A DNA stretch of 64,000 nucleotides from Falsiroseomonas bella (GTDB lineage: Bacteria > Pseudomonadota > Alphaproteobacteria > Acetobacterales > Acetobacteraceae): positions 992,001 through 1,056,000 of the forward strand of contig NZ_QGNA01000001.1 in NCBI RefSeq assembly GCF_003173615.1, written 5' to 3'. Below, one piece after another: positions 48,316 to 56,870 of the stretch. The notes under the pieces are model-generated. The model made no database searches. It was not told where the DNA came from and saw nothing but the letters and a program-made list of their open reading frames with translations. Position 1 is the stretch's first letter. Each line of letters starts with the position of its first letter. The translations under genes and the position numbers were made by a program.

Positions 48316-49513
48316 GCGTCGCCCCCGCCGCGCGAGCGCGCGCCGGCACGGGCGATCCGGCGCCGCTGCGTCGCGCTCGCGCCGCCGCCGCCTCCCGCAG
48401 CAGTGTCGCCATGCGCGCCCAGGTGCGGTCCCAGGATCCGGCGGCGAGGCGCGCATCCACCCGCGCCTGCCAGGTGGCGCGCGGGCGGTGCAACAGCAGT
48501 TCCAGCCGCTCCGCCATGCCGGCGGCATCCGACGCGATCTCGACCAGGCCCGCATCGCCGTAGTCGCGCACCACGTCGATCACCGGCGTGGAGACCACGG
48601 GCAGGCCGGCGGCCAGGAACTCCGGCGTCTTGGTGGGGCTGATGAAGCGCGTGCTCTCATTCAGCGCGAAGGGCATGAAGCCGAGGTCCCAGTGCGCCAG
48701 CTGGTCCGGCAGCTCGCGATAGTCGCGCGCACCGAGCCAGTGCAGGTTCGGCGCCTGGGGCAGCGCGGCCGGATCGATCTTCACCACCGGCCCGATCATG
48801 CAGAAGGACCAGTCGGGCCGGAGCGCCGCGAGGTCGGCCACCAGGCCGAGGTCCATGCGCTCGTCCACCACGCCGAAGAAGCCGATGCGCGGATGCGGGA
48901 TCGCGGCGAGGCCGGCGGGCTCCGGCGGCCGGCTGCGGGCGCGGCCGAAATGCGCGGCGTCGATCGAGGAGGGGAAGCAGTGGACGGCGGCGTGCCGGCC
49001 GCGCTTCGCCTCGAACAGGCTGCGCCCGCCGGTGAAGACGAGGTCGGCGCGGCCCAGCAGGCGCCGCTCCATCTCCAGCATCTGCGGCGGCGCGCCGCGG
49101 AATGCGGAGAGCTCGTCCATGCAGTCATAGACCACCACGGCGGGGGCGAGCCCCTCGGCCACGGGCACGAACATCGGCGAGTAGTACCAGGCGATCAGCG
49201 GCCGCGCGCCGCGCAGCGCGAGCGCGGCTTCCAGCAGGGCACGCTGCGCGGCGAGCGCAGGCTCCGGCGCCATGCCGCGCGGCAGCACCGGGCGGAGCAC
49301 CGTCACGCCTTCCGCCCGCGTGGAGCGGTCGAGGTGCGGGGCGGGCGTGTCCTCCTCCACCGGTTCCTCGAGGAACAGCACCTCATGCGTGGCCGCGGCG
49401 CGGACCATCAGCTGTTGCGGACGCTGAAACACGAAATCCCATCGCAGATGCGACAGGACGAGAAGCACCGGGCGCAGGTCGCCGGCCACTGGACAAGGCG
49501 GAGCCTCGTTCAT
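48308..49513 (-). CDS. Glycosyltransferase
   Basis: 401 residues from the ATG at 49513. Glycogen-phosphorylase-like GT-B fold suggested by VLSHLRWDFVFQRPQQLM at the N-terminus and the C-terminal ISPTKTPEFLAAGLPVVSTPVIDVV acceptor/donor region; the donor site block F-S-PTK resembles GT4-type enzymes. Likely transfers a sugar (perhaps galactofuranose from the adjacent Glf) to a surface polysaccharide; the acceptor is unknown. C-terminus is basic and Ala-rich. Confidence 0.82.
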   Translation of the reverse strand: MNEAPPCPVAGDLRPVLLVLSHLRWDFVFQRPQQLMVRAAATHEVLFLEEPVEEDTPAPHLDRSTRAEGVTVLRPVLPRGMAPEPALAAQRALLEAALALRGARPLIAWYYSPMFVPVAEGLAPAVVVYDCMDELSAFRGAPPQMLEMERRLLGRADLVFTGGRSLFEAKRGRHAAVHCFPSSIDAAHFGRARSRPPEPAGLAAIPHPRIGFFGVVDERMDLGLVADLAALRPDWSFCMIGPVVKIDPAALPQAPNLHWLGARDYRELPDQLAHWDLGFMPFALNESTRFISPTKTPEFLAAGLPVVSTPVIDVVRDYGDAGLVEIASDAAGMAERLELLLHRPRATWQARVDARLAAGSWDRTWARMATLLREAAAARARRSGAGSPVPARARAAGATHV

Positions 49514-49702
49514 CCTCAGTCTCCCATGGTCAGGTGGACCAGCGGCCGGGGCAGGGCGCAACGCGCCGCGCGGCAAAGTCGGCGCCGCTGCCCTGGAACG
49601 CCTGGACGTCCTGGATATCGCGGAAACGCGCGGTGTCGCGCCGCGGTTCCGGTGCGGCGCATGGCCGCGGGAGAGTGGCTGCCCTGCGCTACGCGCGCCG
49701 GT

Positions 49703-50422
49703 TCAACGCATCGGCGGCGCCAGAACCTTGTCGCGGTAGTTGCATTGCGCGACCGCCGGGCAACGCCAGCATTCCGGCATCCGCGCCTTGCACACATAGC
49801 GCCCGTGCAGGATCAGCCAGTGATGCGCGTCCCGCAGCAGCTCGGGCGGGCATTTGCGGACCAGCGCCTCCTCCACCGCGCGCGGCGTTTTGCCGGGCGC
49901 GAGGCCGGTGCGGTTGCCGAGGCGGAAGATATGCGTGTCCACCGCCATCGTGTCCTGCCCGAAGGCAACGTTGAGCACGACATTGGCCGTCTTGCGCCCG
50001 ACGCCGGGCAGCGCCTCCAGCGCGGCGCGGTCGGCCGGCACCTGCCCGCCATGCTGCTCCACCAGCATGCGCGCCAGCGCGGCGACGTTGCGCGCCTTGC
50101 CCTGCCAGAGCCCGATGCGGCGGATATAGGGGCCGATCCCGGCCTCCCCCAGCGCGGCCATCGCGGCAGGGGTGGGGGCGGCCTCGAACAGGGCGGGGGT
50201 GCATTTGTTCACCGCCGCATCGGTGGTCTGGGCCGAGAGCACGACGGCAACCAGCAGGGTGAAGGGGTCGCTGTAGAGCAGCTCGGTCTCGGGCGCCGGG
50301 TTCGCGACGGCAAGGGCGCGTAGGAATTCGCCGGCCTGTGCCGCGTTCATGGCGCGGGCGCGGCGCGGGGCATGGGCGCTGCCATGCAGCGGCGTGGCGG
50401 TCTTGGATCTGGCGCGAGGCAT
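49703..50422 (-). CDS. nth: Endonuclease III
   Basis: 239 residues. DNA glycosylase/AP lyase for oxidised pyrimidines. The HhH motif LPGVGRKTANVVLN (with the catalytic lysine in the middle), the catalytic aspartate in VDTHIFRLGNR, and the [4Fe-4S] cluster C-x6-C-x2-C-x5-C (CKARMPECWRCPAVAQC, near the end) are all seen. An N-terminal basic extension of about 20 residues is atypical, so a start at residue 25 is possible. Confidence 0.94.
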   Translation of the reverse strand: MPRARSKTATPLHGSAHAPRRARAMNAAQAGEFLRALAVANPAPETELLYSDPFTLLVAVVLSAQTTDAAVNKCTPALFEAAPTPAAMAALGEAGIGPYIRRIGLWQGKARNVAALARMLVEQHGGQVPADRAALEALPGVGRKTANVVLNVAFGQDTMAVDTHIFRLGNRTGLAPGKTPRAVEEALVRKCPPELLRDAHHWLILHGRYVCKARMPECWRCPAVAQCNYRDKVLAPPMR

Positions 50423-50457
50423 GGCTTCGGTGCAGAGCTACCGTAGAGTGTGACGCG

Positions 50458-50964
50458 ATGTCAGGGGTGGGGAAGGTGGTGCTGTTCGAGGCGGTGACCC
50501 GCCCGCCGGGCGGTCTTTCCGCGCGCGGCATGCGCTGGCTCTGCGGGCTTGCGGGCGCGGCCGCGCTGGTGCCGGCGGTGCTGTTCGCGGTGCTGGGCGC
50601 CTGGCCGGTGCTGGGTTTCCTGGGCGGGGAGCTGGTGCTGGTGCTCGGCCTGGTGGCGCTGCACCGCCGCTGGAACCGCGCGGCGGAGGAGACGATCCTG
50701 CTGACCGAGGACGGGCTGCTGGTGCGGCGCAACGACGGCCGCGGCGGGCGCGAGGAGACCCGGCTCGATCCCTACTGGGCGCGGGTGGAGCTGGAGGAGC
50801 GACCCGGTGCGGTGCCGGTGCTGCGCGCGCAGGCGCGCGGCCGCAGCGTGGAAATCGGGCGCTACCTGTCGCCGGAGGCGAAGCAGGACCTGGCGATGGC
50901 GCTGACGGGAGCGTTGCGGAGCTATCGCTCGCCCAGCTTCGACAACCCGCAGTTGCGGGATTGA
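50458..50964 (+). CDS. DUF2244 membrane protein
   Basis: 168 residues. N-terminal two hydrophobic helices around residues 25-65 (GMRWLCGLAGAAALVPAVLFAVLGAW and LGGELVLVLGLVALHRR) and a soluble C-terminal domain with ETILLTEDGLLVRR and a YLSPEAKQDLAMALTGALR segment, as in DUF2244. Function unknown. Divergent from nth with 35 bp between the starts. Confidence 0.85.
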   Translation: MSGVGKVVLFEAVTRPPGGLSARGMRWLCGLAGAAALVPAVLFAVLGAWPVLGFLGGELVLVLGLVALHRRWNRAAEETILLTEDGLLVRRNDGRGGREETRLDPYWARVELEERPGAVPVLRAQARGRSVEIGRYLSPEAKQDLAMALTGALRSYRSPSFDNPQLRD

Positions 50965-50988
50965 CATCAATGCCCGCGGATCGTGACC

Positions 50989-51112
50989 GATCCGCCCTCA
51001 ATCGCCGGCGCGGGCCTGCGTGCGCTTGGCTACGCGCCACTTGGCGCGGCGGCCGTACGGCCGTTCGCCCGCGTTCCGCGGGCGCAGGTCACGATCGTGG
51101 GATTCGGTGAGA
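50989..51112 (-). repeat. Multi-hairpin repeat, copy F
   Basis: Between the convergent DUF2244 and XRE genes. On the minus strand: GCGCCCGCGGAACGCGGGCG, then CGGCCG-TA-CGGCCG (51050-51063), CGCGCC-AAGT-GGCGCG (51033-51048), GCCAAGCG, and the ATTGAGGGC box. The third hairpin has entirely different arms from copies B, C and D but keeps the AAGT loop. Confidence 0.85.
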
Positions 51113-51128
51113 CGACGCCGCGCGCCGC

Positions 51129-51572
51129 CTATTCGGTCGGCGCGAGGCTCTTGATCAGGTCGAAGACGCGCTTGCGCACGGACGGATCGGTGATCCGGTA
51201 GTAGGCGCGCACCAGTTCCAGCGTCTCCCGCCGGTGGAGCGTGTCGTCCTCGAAGCCGTCCTGGGTTTCCTGAAAGCCCGTGAAGCGGCGGTTCTTGTCG
51301 CCGCCCATCTCCGGCGGCATGTCGTCGAAGAAGAAGCCGATCGGCACGTCCAGCACGCGGGAGAGGTCGAACAGCCGGCTTGCGCCGATGCGGTTCACGC
51401 CACGCTCGTATTTCTGCACCTGCTGGAAGGTCAGCCCGAGCGCCTCGCCCAGCTTCTCCTGGCTCATCCCGAGCAGGGTCCGCCGCAGGCGCACACGGCT
51501 GCCGACATGCACGTCAATGGGGCTCGGTCGGTGCTCACGCTCCGTCCGCTCCACGACGTCGTCACCCGACAT
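51129..51572 (-). CDS. XRE-family regulator (conserved alphaproteobacterial type)
   Basis: 147 residues from ATG 51572, chosen because GGAG lies about 11 bases upstream; an ATG seven codons earlier is possible. HTH domain DVHVGSRVRLRRTLLGMSQEKLGEALGLTFQQVQKYERGVNRIGASRLFDLSRVL is highly typical of a regulator widespread in alphaproteobacteria. The C-terminal part has ETLELVRAYYRITDPSVRKRVFDLIKSLA. A canonical -35 and a palindrome lie further upstream (51714-51738), so the leader is about 120 bases. Confidence 0.9.
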   Translation of the reverse strand: MSGDDVVERTEREHRPSPIDVHVGSRVRLRRTLLGMSQEKLGEALGLTFQQVQKYERGVNRIGASRLFDLSRVLDVPIGFFFDDMPPEMGGDKNRRFTGFQETQDGFEDDTLHRRETLELVRAYYRITDPSVRKRVFDLIKSLAPTE

Positions 51573-51713
51573 GGCCACGTCTCCGAAACTCATCGACCCA
51601 TCACCCCATCCGGCCGTGGGTTGACCATCCTGGTCCGGGCTGTGGCGAAGCTGCCGTGCATCGCGCCAACACCATTCGCCCTGAGCAAGAGGGGTAGGCC
51701 ATCTGTCATGCTT

Positions 51714-51738
51714 TGTCAACTGTTTTGAGAAATCTCAA
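51714..51738 (-). promoter_or_regulatory. Candidate promoter -35 and operator of the XRE gene
   Basis: On the minus strand a perfect TTGACA is followed 17 bases on by TACCCC, giving a -35 with a weak -10. Directly upstream of it is TTGAGAAATCTCAA (51725-51738), a 6-bp inverted repeat about 150 bp before the start of the XRE gene. This AT-rich patch stands out in the GC-rich region and is a plausible operator; the link is inference. Confidence 0.45.
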
Positions 51739-51781
51739 TTTATGGTCGCAACCCCCGGATGCATGACAGAGCCAGGACGAG

Positions 51782-53353
51782 TCATCGCCGCGTGATGCGT
51801 GTCTCGAAGATCGCGGCAGATCCAGCCAATATACTGAGCGCGCCAAGCAGGACCAATGGAATGGCGATTCCCCAGCGCGCGAAGGGCGTCGGCGCACCAC
51901 TTCGCGGCAGGGGCGCAACGACCACCCCGGTTTCGGCCAGCCCCATCCTTGCAACCGTGCGTCCCCGTGCGTCGATCACCGCCGAGATGCCGGTCTGCGC
52001 CGCGCGGACCAGCGGCAGCCCTTCCTCGACCGCCCGCATCCGCGCCGCCGCGAGGTGCTGCCAGGGCCCGGCCGAGATCCCGAACCAGGCGTCGTTGGTG
52101 ATGTTGACCAGGAAGCCCGGCCGTTCCGCCGGGGTGACTGCCCCGGGAAAGATCACCTCGTAGCAGATCAGGCCCGTGAAGGACGGGAGGCCGGGCAGGC
52201 GCACGGCCCGGAGCCCGCCGCCGGAGGTGAAGTCCGCCGCGCCATGCACCAGCCGCACGGGAAGCAGGCCGCGCAGCGGCATGTATTCGCCGAAGGGAAC
52301 GAGGTGCGTCTTGTCCACCACCTCCAGCACCCGGCCCCCGGGGGCCAGTGCGGCCATGCTGTTCCAGAGCCGCGTCGGCCGGCCTTCCGCGTCGAAGGCG
52401 GCGCGCACCGTCCCGGCAAGCAGCAGCCCCTCCGGCGGCAGCGGCTGCGTGGCGAGGCGCGCGGCCTCGGCGTCGCTGGTCAGCAGGAAGGGGCTGGCAG
52501 TCTCCGGCCAGACCACCAGCACCCGGTTCTGCGGTGCCTCCGCACGGGCAAGCTCCACCCCATCGTGGCTGAGCTCGATGTAGCGGCGGAAGATCGGCCA
52601 GCGGGTCTCGGGCCGCCACTTCACGTCCTGCGCGACATTGCCCTGCACCAGCACCAGCGAAACCGGCTGCGGCTCGGGCTCGACGGGCCAGAGGCGCAGC
52701 AGGCCGATCGCGGCGAAGCCGGCGAGCAGGGCGCCGCCGGCCAGCCAGCCGCGGCGCCCGAGCAGCGGCAGCAGGACGAGCAGCGCGGTGGCGAGGCTCA
52801 GCCCATGCACCCCGATCCAGGCCGCCGCCTGGATCGGCAGCGCGCCGAAGGCCCAGACGGTGCCGAGCAGGTTCCAGGGAAAGCCGGTGAACAGCACGCC
52901 GCGCAGCATCTCCGCCGCGGTCCAGGCGGCGGCGAAGGCGAGCATGCGCGGCCAGCCGGGCGCGGCGAGCCGTGCGCCCAGCGCGGGGATGACCGTGAAG
53001 GCGCCGAGCGGCAGCGCCAGCGCCGGCACCGCGATCGGCACCAGCCACCAGTAGCGCTCGACCTCCGTCAGGATGGCACTCGTCAGCCAGTGCAGGCCGG
53101 CGATATGGAAGCCCCAGCCCCAGGCGAGGCCGATCCAGGCGGCGCGCCACCGGGTCGGCGCCTCCGTCGCCATCACGAACAGGCCGGGCAGGGTGAGCAG
53201 CAGCACCGGCACCGCATGCACCGGCGGCAGCGCCAGCGCCGTGATGGCGCCGAGCGCGAAGGCGAGGAACAGCGCGCGCCAGAAGCCCGGCCCCGCCAGG
53301 TGCCGCGTCAGCCGCGCGCGGCCGGCGGCAAGGAGGCGCTGCAGCCGCGTCAT
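51782..53353 (-). CDS. lnt: Apolipoprotein N-acyltransferase
   Basis: 523 residues from the ATG at 53353. N-terminal ~200 residues contain several transmembrane helices; the C-terminal nitrilase-like domain has the catalytic glutamate region (PFGEYMPLRG), a central lysine and the cysteine in LICYEVIFP. Lnt adds the third acyl chain to lipoproteins. It is separated from the ybeZ-ybeY-corC cluster where it is usually found, and lies upstream of the XRE gene. Confidence 0.93.
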   Translation of the reverse strand: MTRLQRLLAAGRARLTRHLAGPGFWRALFLAFALGAITALALPPVHAVPVLLLTLPGLFVMATEAPTRWRAAWIGLAWGWGFHIAGLHWLTSAILTEVERYWWLVPIAVPALALPLGAFTVIPALGARLAAPGWPRMLAFAAAWTAAEMLRGVLFTGFPWNLLGTVWAFGALPIQAAAWIGVHGLSLATALLVLLPLLGRRGWLAGGALLAGFAAIGLLRLWPVEPEPQPVSLVLVQGNVAQDVKWRPETRWPIFRRYIELSHDGVELARAEAPQNRVLVVWPETASPFLLTSDAEAARLATQPLPPEGLLLAGTVRAAFDAEGRPTRLWNSMAALAPGGRVLEVVDKTHLVPFGEYMPLRGLLPVRLVHGAADFTSGGGLRAVRLPGLPSFTGLICYEVIFPGAVTPAERPGFLVNITNDAWFGISAGPWQHLAAARMRAVEEGLPLVRAAQTGISAVIDARGRTVARMGLAETGVVVAPLPRSGAPTPFARWGIAIPLVLLGALSILAGSAAIFETRITRR

Positions 53354-53399
53354 CGGCCGGGCCGCCGGCGGCGGCAACGCGCGCCCGAGAGCGGACGGA

Positions 53400-53888
53400 T
53401 CAGGCCGTCCCGACCTGCTGGCCCTGGCCGCGGCGGCTCTGCCACAGGGCGACGAAGTCGATCGGGTTCAGCATCACCGGCGGGAAGCCGCCATCCCGCG
53501 TGACATCGGCCAGGATGTTGCGCGCGAAGGGGAAGAGCAGGCGCGGGCATTCCACCAGCAGCACCGGCTCCACATGCTCCTGCGGCACGTTCAGGGTAAA
53601 GACGCCGCAATAGACCAGCTCCGCGATGAAGCAGGAGGTCTCCTTGATCTTCGCGTCGGCGCGGATCTGCAGCGACACCTCGAACACGTTCGGCTGCTGC
53701 CCCGGCACCTGGCGCGCCTGGACGTCGAGCGAGAGGTCCACCCGCGGCTGCTCGCGCAGGCTGAGATAGATCTCCGGCGCGCCCGGCACCTCGAAGGAGA
53801 GGTCCTTGGTGTACTGGATGTTCAGCTGCAGCGGCGGCGCCGGCTGGCCGTTGGGGATCGGGGAGGACGGGGCGGGCTGGTCCGACAT
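53400..53888 (-). CDS. secB: Protein-export chaperone SecB
   Basis: 162 residues. The SecB fold shows QLNIQYTKDLSFEVPGAPEIYL and the ELVYCGVFTLNVPQEHVEPVLLVECPRLLFPFARNILADVTRDGGFPPVMLNPIDF block. It keeps precursors unfolded and hands them to SecA. Basic length and acidic character are standard. It sits upstream of lnt with 46 bp between them. Confidence 0.95.
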   Translation of the reverse strand: MSDQPAPSSPIPNGQPAPPLQLNIQYTKDLSFEVPGAPEIYLSLREQPRVDLSLDVQARQVPGQQPNVFEVSLQIRADAKIKETSCFIAELVYCGVFTLNVPQEHVEPVLLVECPRLLFPFARNILADVTRDGGFPPVMLNPIDFVALWQSRRGQGQQVGTA

Positions 53889-54043
53889 GCTGCTGTTCCG
53901 CTCAGGCGACGTGGCGGCGACCGGCTAGCACGGCCGGGCGCGACGGGCCAGCGCAGCGCCACGACCGATCACGCCGGTTCTTGTTGAACGGCGCGGCCGG
54001 ATTGCTGTTCCATGGCGGCGACCGGTGACCATGGGAGCCGCGC

Positions 54044-54772
54044 ATGCGCCGCAGGAGCCTCATCGCCGCGGCAGGCGCCGCGGCCCTAGCCCAGAGGCCC
54101 GGCAGCGCCCGGGCGGACGAGCCGGTGGATGTCGCGCTGGTGCTGGCCGTGGATGTCAGCCGGTCGGTGGACGAGGACGAGGCCAGGCTGCAGCGCGAAG
54201 GCTATCGCGCCGCCATCACCGACCCGCGCGTCGTCGAGGCGATCCGCGGCGGGATGCTCGGCGCCGTCGCGCTCGCCTATGTCGAATGGGCGGGGATCGA
54301 GTTCCAGCGCCTGGTTCTCCCGTGGAAGCGGATCGCCACCCAGACGGACGCCGATGTCTGGGCGACGGCGCTGGCGGAGGCGCCGCGCTCCTCCCTGTCC
54401 TGGACCTCGGTCTCGGGCGGCATCGACTTCTCCCGCCGGGTGCTGGCGGAGTGCCCGCATGAGGCGACGCGACGGGTGATCGACGTCTCGGGCGACGGCG
54501 TGAACAACAGCGGCCCGCCCGCCGAGCAGGCGCGCGACCGCGCCGTGGCGGAGGGCATCACGATCAACGGCCTGCCGATCCTGAACGACCGCCCGACCTT
54601 CGGCCGCCCGCCGCCCATGCCGCTCGACCAGTATTACCGGGACAGCGTGATCGGCGGGCAGGGCGCCTTCCTGGTGCCGGCCGAGAATTTCGAGGCCTTC
54701 GGCAACGCGGTCCGGCGCAAGCTGATCCGCGAGATCGCGGGCTTCGGCGGCCCCGTGGTGGACCGAGCCTGA
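54044..54772 (+). CDS. DUF1194 protein with VWA-type metal site, exported
   Basis: 242 residues. Signal peptide with RRRS-start and an AAAGAAALA core ends near residue 25. The body begins with DVALVLAVDVSRSVDEDE, a MIDAS-like D-x-S-x-S (Asp37, Ser39, Ser41), as in von Willebrand A domains. This is the DUF1194 family, periplasmic, function unknown. The following TTG-start gene is 2 bp downstream. Confidence 0.85.
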   Translation: MRRRSLIAAAGAAALAQRPGSARADEPVDVALVLAVDVSRSVDEDEARLQREGYRAAITDPRVVEAIRGGMLGAVALAYVEWAGIEFQRLVLPWKRIATQTDADVWATALAEAPRSSLSWTSVSGGIDFSRRVLAECPHEATRRVIDVSGDGVNNSGPPAEQARDRAVAEGITINGLPILNDRPTFGRPPPMPLDQYYRDSVIGGQGAFLVPAENFEAFGNAVRRKLIREIAGFGGPVVDRA

Positions 54773-54774
54773 CC

Positions 54775-55074
54775 TTGCGCGCCCTGCCGCGCCTGTGGCG
54801 GGGCGAGTTGCCGCTGAACGAGGCCTTCTGGACCTGGGCGGTCGGCGTCGGGCTGGTGGTGAACCTCTCGACGACGCTCGGCTTCCTGGTGCTGATCGCG
54901 CAGGACCGGCCGATCGCGGCGCTGGGGGTCGGCTACCTGGTCTCGGTGCCCTACAACATCCTGGCCGCGGTCGGCGTGTGGCGCGCGGCTGCGCATTACG
55001 AGGGCCCGCCGGCGCTGGCGCAGGCGGCACGGCTCGCCGTCGTGATCGGCATGACCGTGCTCAGCCTGACGTGA
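54775..55074 (+). CDS. Small membrane protein, unknown
   Basis: 99 residues from a TTG, two bp after DUF1194. Three hydrophobic segments (AVGVGLVVNLSTTLGFLVLIA, GVGYLVSVPYNILAAVGVW, and a C-terminal LAVVIGMTVLSL). The TGA stop joins directly to the first bases of repeat copy B, so the last bases of the gene may come from the element. No family is assigned. Confidence 0.6.
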   Translation: MRALPRLWRGELPLNEAFWTWAVGVGLVVNLSTTLGFLVLIAQDRPIAALGVGYLVSVPYNILAAVGVWRAAAHYEGPPALAQAARLAVVIGMTVLSLT

Positions 55075-55239
55075 TACCGGTGTGCGTTTTCGGTGACCCG
55101 AAAACGCCCTCAGACGCCGGCGCTCGCATCCGCTCGCTTGGCTACGCCGCACAAGCGGCGGCGGCCATTCGGCCGCTCGGCCCGCGCACAGTGCGCGGGC
55201 CGCCATCGGATCACCAGAAAGGCTCGCCGGTCTGATATC
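55074..55239 (-). repeat. Multi-hairpin repeat, copy B (longest)
   Basis: About 165 bp, the reverse complement of copy A at both ends. It starts within the stop codon of the preceding gene. Hairpins: a ATACCGGTGTGCGTTTTCGG stem, CGCCGC-ACAA-GCGGCG (55145-55160), GCGGCC-ATTC-GGCCGC (55161-55176), then GGCCCGCGCACAGTGCGCGGGCC. It has an extra inner segment of about 27 bp relative to copy A. Ends at 55239, next to copy E. Confidence 0.88.
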
Positions 55240-55322
55240 GGGCGGACGAAGGATTCACCTTCGTCGCCTCAGACGCCGGCGCTGCGCCTGGCTTCGCGCC
55301 ACGTGGCGCGGGCCGCGCGCTA
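55240..55322 (-). repeat. Multi-hairpin repeat, partial copy E
   Basis: Directly behind copy B. It contains GACGAAGG-ATTCACCTTCGTC, a TCTGAGGC box, GCGCCGG and CGCGCC-ACGT-GGCGCG. Its right end lies at the stop codon of the DUF3775 gene (55320-55322), so the element or its remnant touches the gene's 3' end. Confidence 0.72.
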
Positions 55323-55739
55323 CCGCTCGATGTCCTCGATCGACAGGCCGAAGGCGGCGACGCCCTCGGCCAGCAGGTCGCCGAGATTGTCCATCGCCAG
55401 CAGATACTCCGCCGCGTCGCGCCCGTCGTTCCGCTCGGCGGCCAGGGCGCGGGCCTCCTCCCAGTCCTCCGGGCCGTAGTCGCCGCGGCCGGTCCAGGCG
55501 AGCGCGATCAGGCTGGCCTGCTCGTCCTCGTTCAGTTCCGCGATGAAGGCGTGGAGGCTTTCCGCGGTCAGGTCGTCGGGGCTGTCCTCCAGCAGCGCGG
55601 CCTCGCTGTCGGCATCCTCCCCATCGGCGACCCCGGCCTCCTCCTTGCCCTGCAGCGCGCGCGCGTGGTCCACGATGGTTGCCACCGCCTCGAGGCTGAT
55701 GCCGAGATCCACCCCGTCGTCATCCGGCGTGCCCGCCAT
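55320..55739 (-). CDS. DUF3775 protein
   Basis: 139 residues from ATG 55739; an open extension upstream (to 55865) is tandem-repeat sequence and probably not coding. Acidic, with a DUF3775-like core LHAFIAELNEDEQASLIALAWTGRGDYGPEDWEEARALAAERND. Function unknown; seen mostly in alphaproteobacteria. Its 3' end abuts repeat copy E and its upstream region holds a 60-bp tandem repeat. Confidence 0.82.
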   Translation of the reverse strand: MAGTPDDDGVDLGISLEAVATIVDHARALQGKEEAGVADGEDADSEAALLEDSPDDLTAESLHAFIAELNEDEQASLIALAWTGRGDYGPEDWEEARALAAERNDGRDAAEYLLAMDNLGDLLAEGVAAFGLSIEDIER

Positions 55740-55820
55740 GGCACCCCCCTTCCTGTCTGGCGACATTAGAACCGGGATCGGCGGCCGGTTCCATCTCTCC
55801 CGTGCTGCGCCTTGCATGCC

Positions 55821-55927
55821 GGGCAGGCCGATCAGGACCTTCGGGGCTGACGCCCCTCCGGTCATCGGCGCCCTGTATGTCGGCGGGCCGATTCAGACCT
55901 TCGGGGCTGACGCCCCTCCGGCCATCG
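55821..55927. repeat. Two-unit 60-bp tandem repeat
   Basis: Units at about 55821-55867 and 55881-55927 are in register at exactly 60 bp and share GGCCGAT-CAG-ACCTTCGGGGCTGACGCCCCTCCGG-CATCGG. Each contains a GGGGC-TGAC-GCCCC hairpin. They fill the gap between the AKR stop (55935) and the DUF3775 gene start. Only two units, so not a CRISPR. A related but different repeat type from the multi-hairpin family. Confidence 0.85.
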
Positions 55928-55934
55928 GGCCGCG

Positions 55935-56762
55935 TCACCCATTCGCCCAGTCGGGCGCGAAGGAGGGGTTCACGAAGCGGCGGTCCTTCGGCAGTGCCGC
56001 GATCGCCGCCAGGTCTTCCGCATCCAGGCGGAGCGCCACCGCGCCGAGATTCTCCTTCTGCCGCGCGGGCGAAGCGGCCTTCGGCACCATCGCCACGCCT
56101 TCCTGCGAGAGCAGCCAGGCGAGGGCGACCTGCGCGGGTGTCGCGCCATGCTTCGCCGCGATCCGGGCCAGCGCGGGCTGGTCCAGGTTGCCGCCCTTGG
56201 CAAGCGGCGAATAGGCGGTGAGCGCCATGCCCGCGCCGCGGCAGAGGCCGAGCAGCGCCGACTGGTCGAGCATCACGTGACACTCCACCTGCAGGCAGGC
56301 GAGGTTCACGCCCTCCGCGATCGCGCGCCGCAGCAACCCGGGCGGGAAATTCGAGACGCCGATGGATTTCGCGAGCCCCTCCGCGCGGATCGCGGCGAGA
56401 CCGCGCAGCGCATCCGCCAGGTCGAGCTCGGGGCTCGGCCAATGGATCAGCAACAGGTCCACATAGGGGGTCGCGAGGCGTCGCAGGCTTGCATCGAAGG
56501 CGGCGCGGATCGCCGCGCCGTTCGGCTTGTCCCACCAGATCTTGGTGGTGAGGAAGATTTCCGCGCGTGGCAGGCCACTGGCGGCGATGGCGGCGCCGAC
56601 CGCATCCTCGTTGCCGTACATCTCGGCGGTGTCCACGTGGCGGTAGCCGAGCGACAGCGCGGATTCCACGGCGCGCTGGCATTCCGCGCCCTTCATCGGC
56701 CAGGTGCCGAGGCCGAGGCGCGGCATGCGCATGCCATTGGTCTCGATGACGGGCATCTGCAT
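55935..56762 (-). CDS. Aldo/keto reductase
   Basis: 275 residues. NADPH-dependent AKR barrel with the tetrad Asp44 (HVDTAEMYGNE), Tyr49, Lys74 (TTKIWW) and His107 (LLIHWPS), then SIGVSNFPPGLL. It resembles 2,5-diketo-gluconate reductase-type AKRs. The ATG at 56762 gives MQMPVIETNGM. Substrate unknown. Divergent from the SDR gene. Confidence 0.9.
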   Translation of the reverse strand: MQMPVIETNGMRMPRLGLGTWPMKGAECQRAVESALSLGYRHVDTAEMYGNEDAVGAAIAASGLPRAEIFLTTKIWWDKPNGAAIRAAFDASLRRLATPYVDLLLIHWPSPELDLADALRGLAAIRAEGLAKSIGVSNFPPGLLRRAIAEGVNLACLQVECHVMLDQSALLGLCRGAGMALTAYSPLAKGGNLDQPALARIAAKHGATPAQVALAWLLSQEGVAMVPKAASPARQKENLGAVALRLDAEDLAAIAALPKDRRFVNPSFAPDWANG

Positions 56763-56870
56763 CGTGGTCGCTCCGTTGTGCGCGGCGGCGGCGCGGGGGG
56801 CAGACGCAAGGGATGGCACGGCAGCGCGGGCGACGCCATGCTCCGCCGGAACGGGGCAGGACCACGCAGG

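Noticed and set aside
55821-55927. CRISPR array
   Set aside because: Two units only, variable within the unit, no spacers of constant length and no cas genes.
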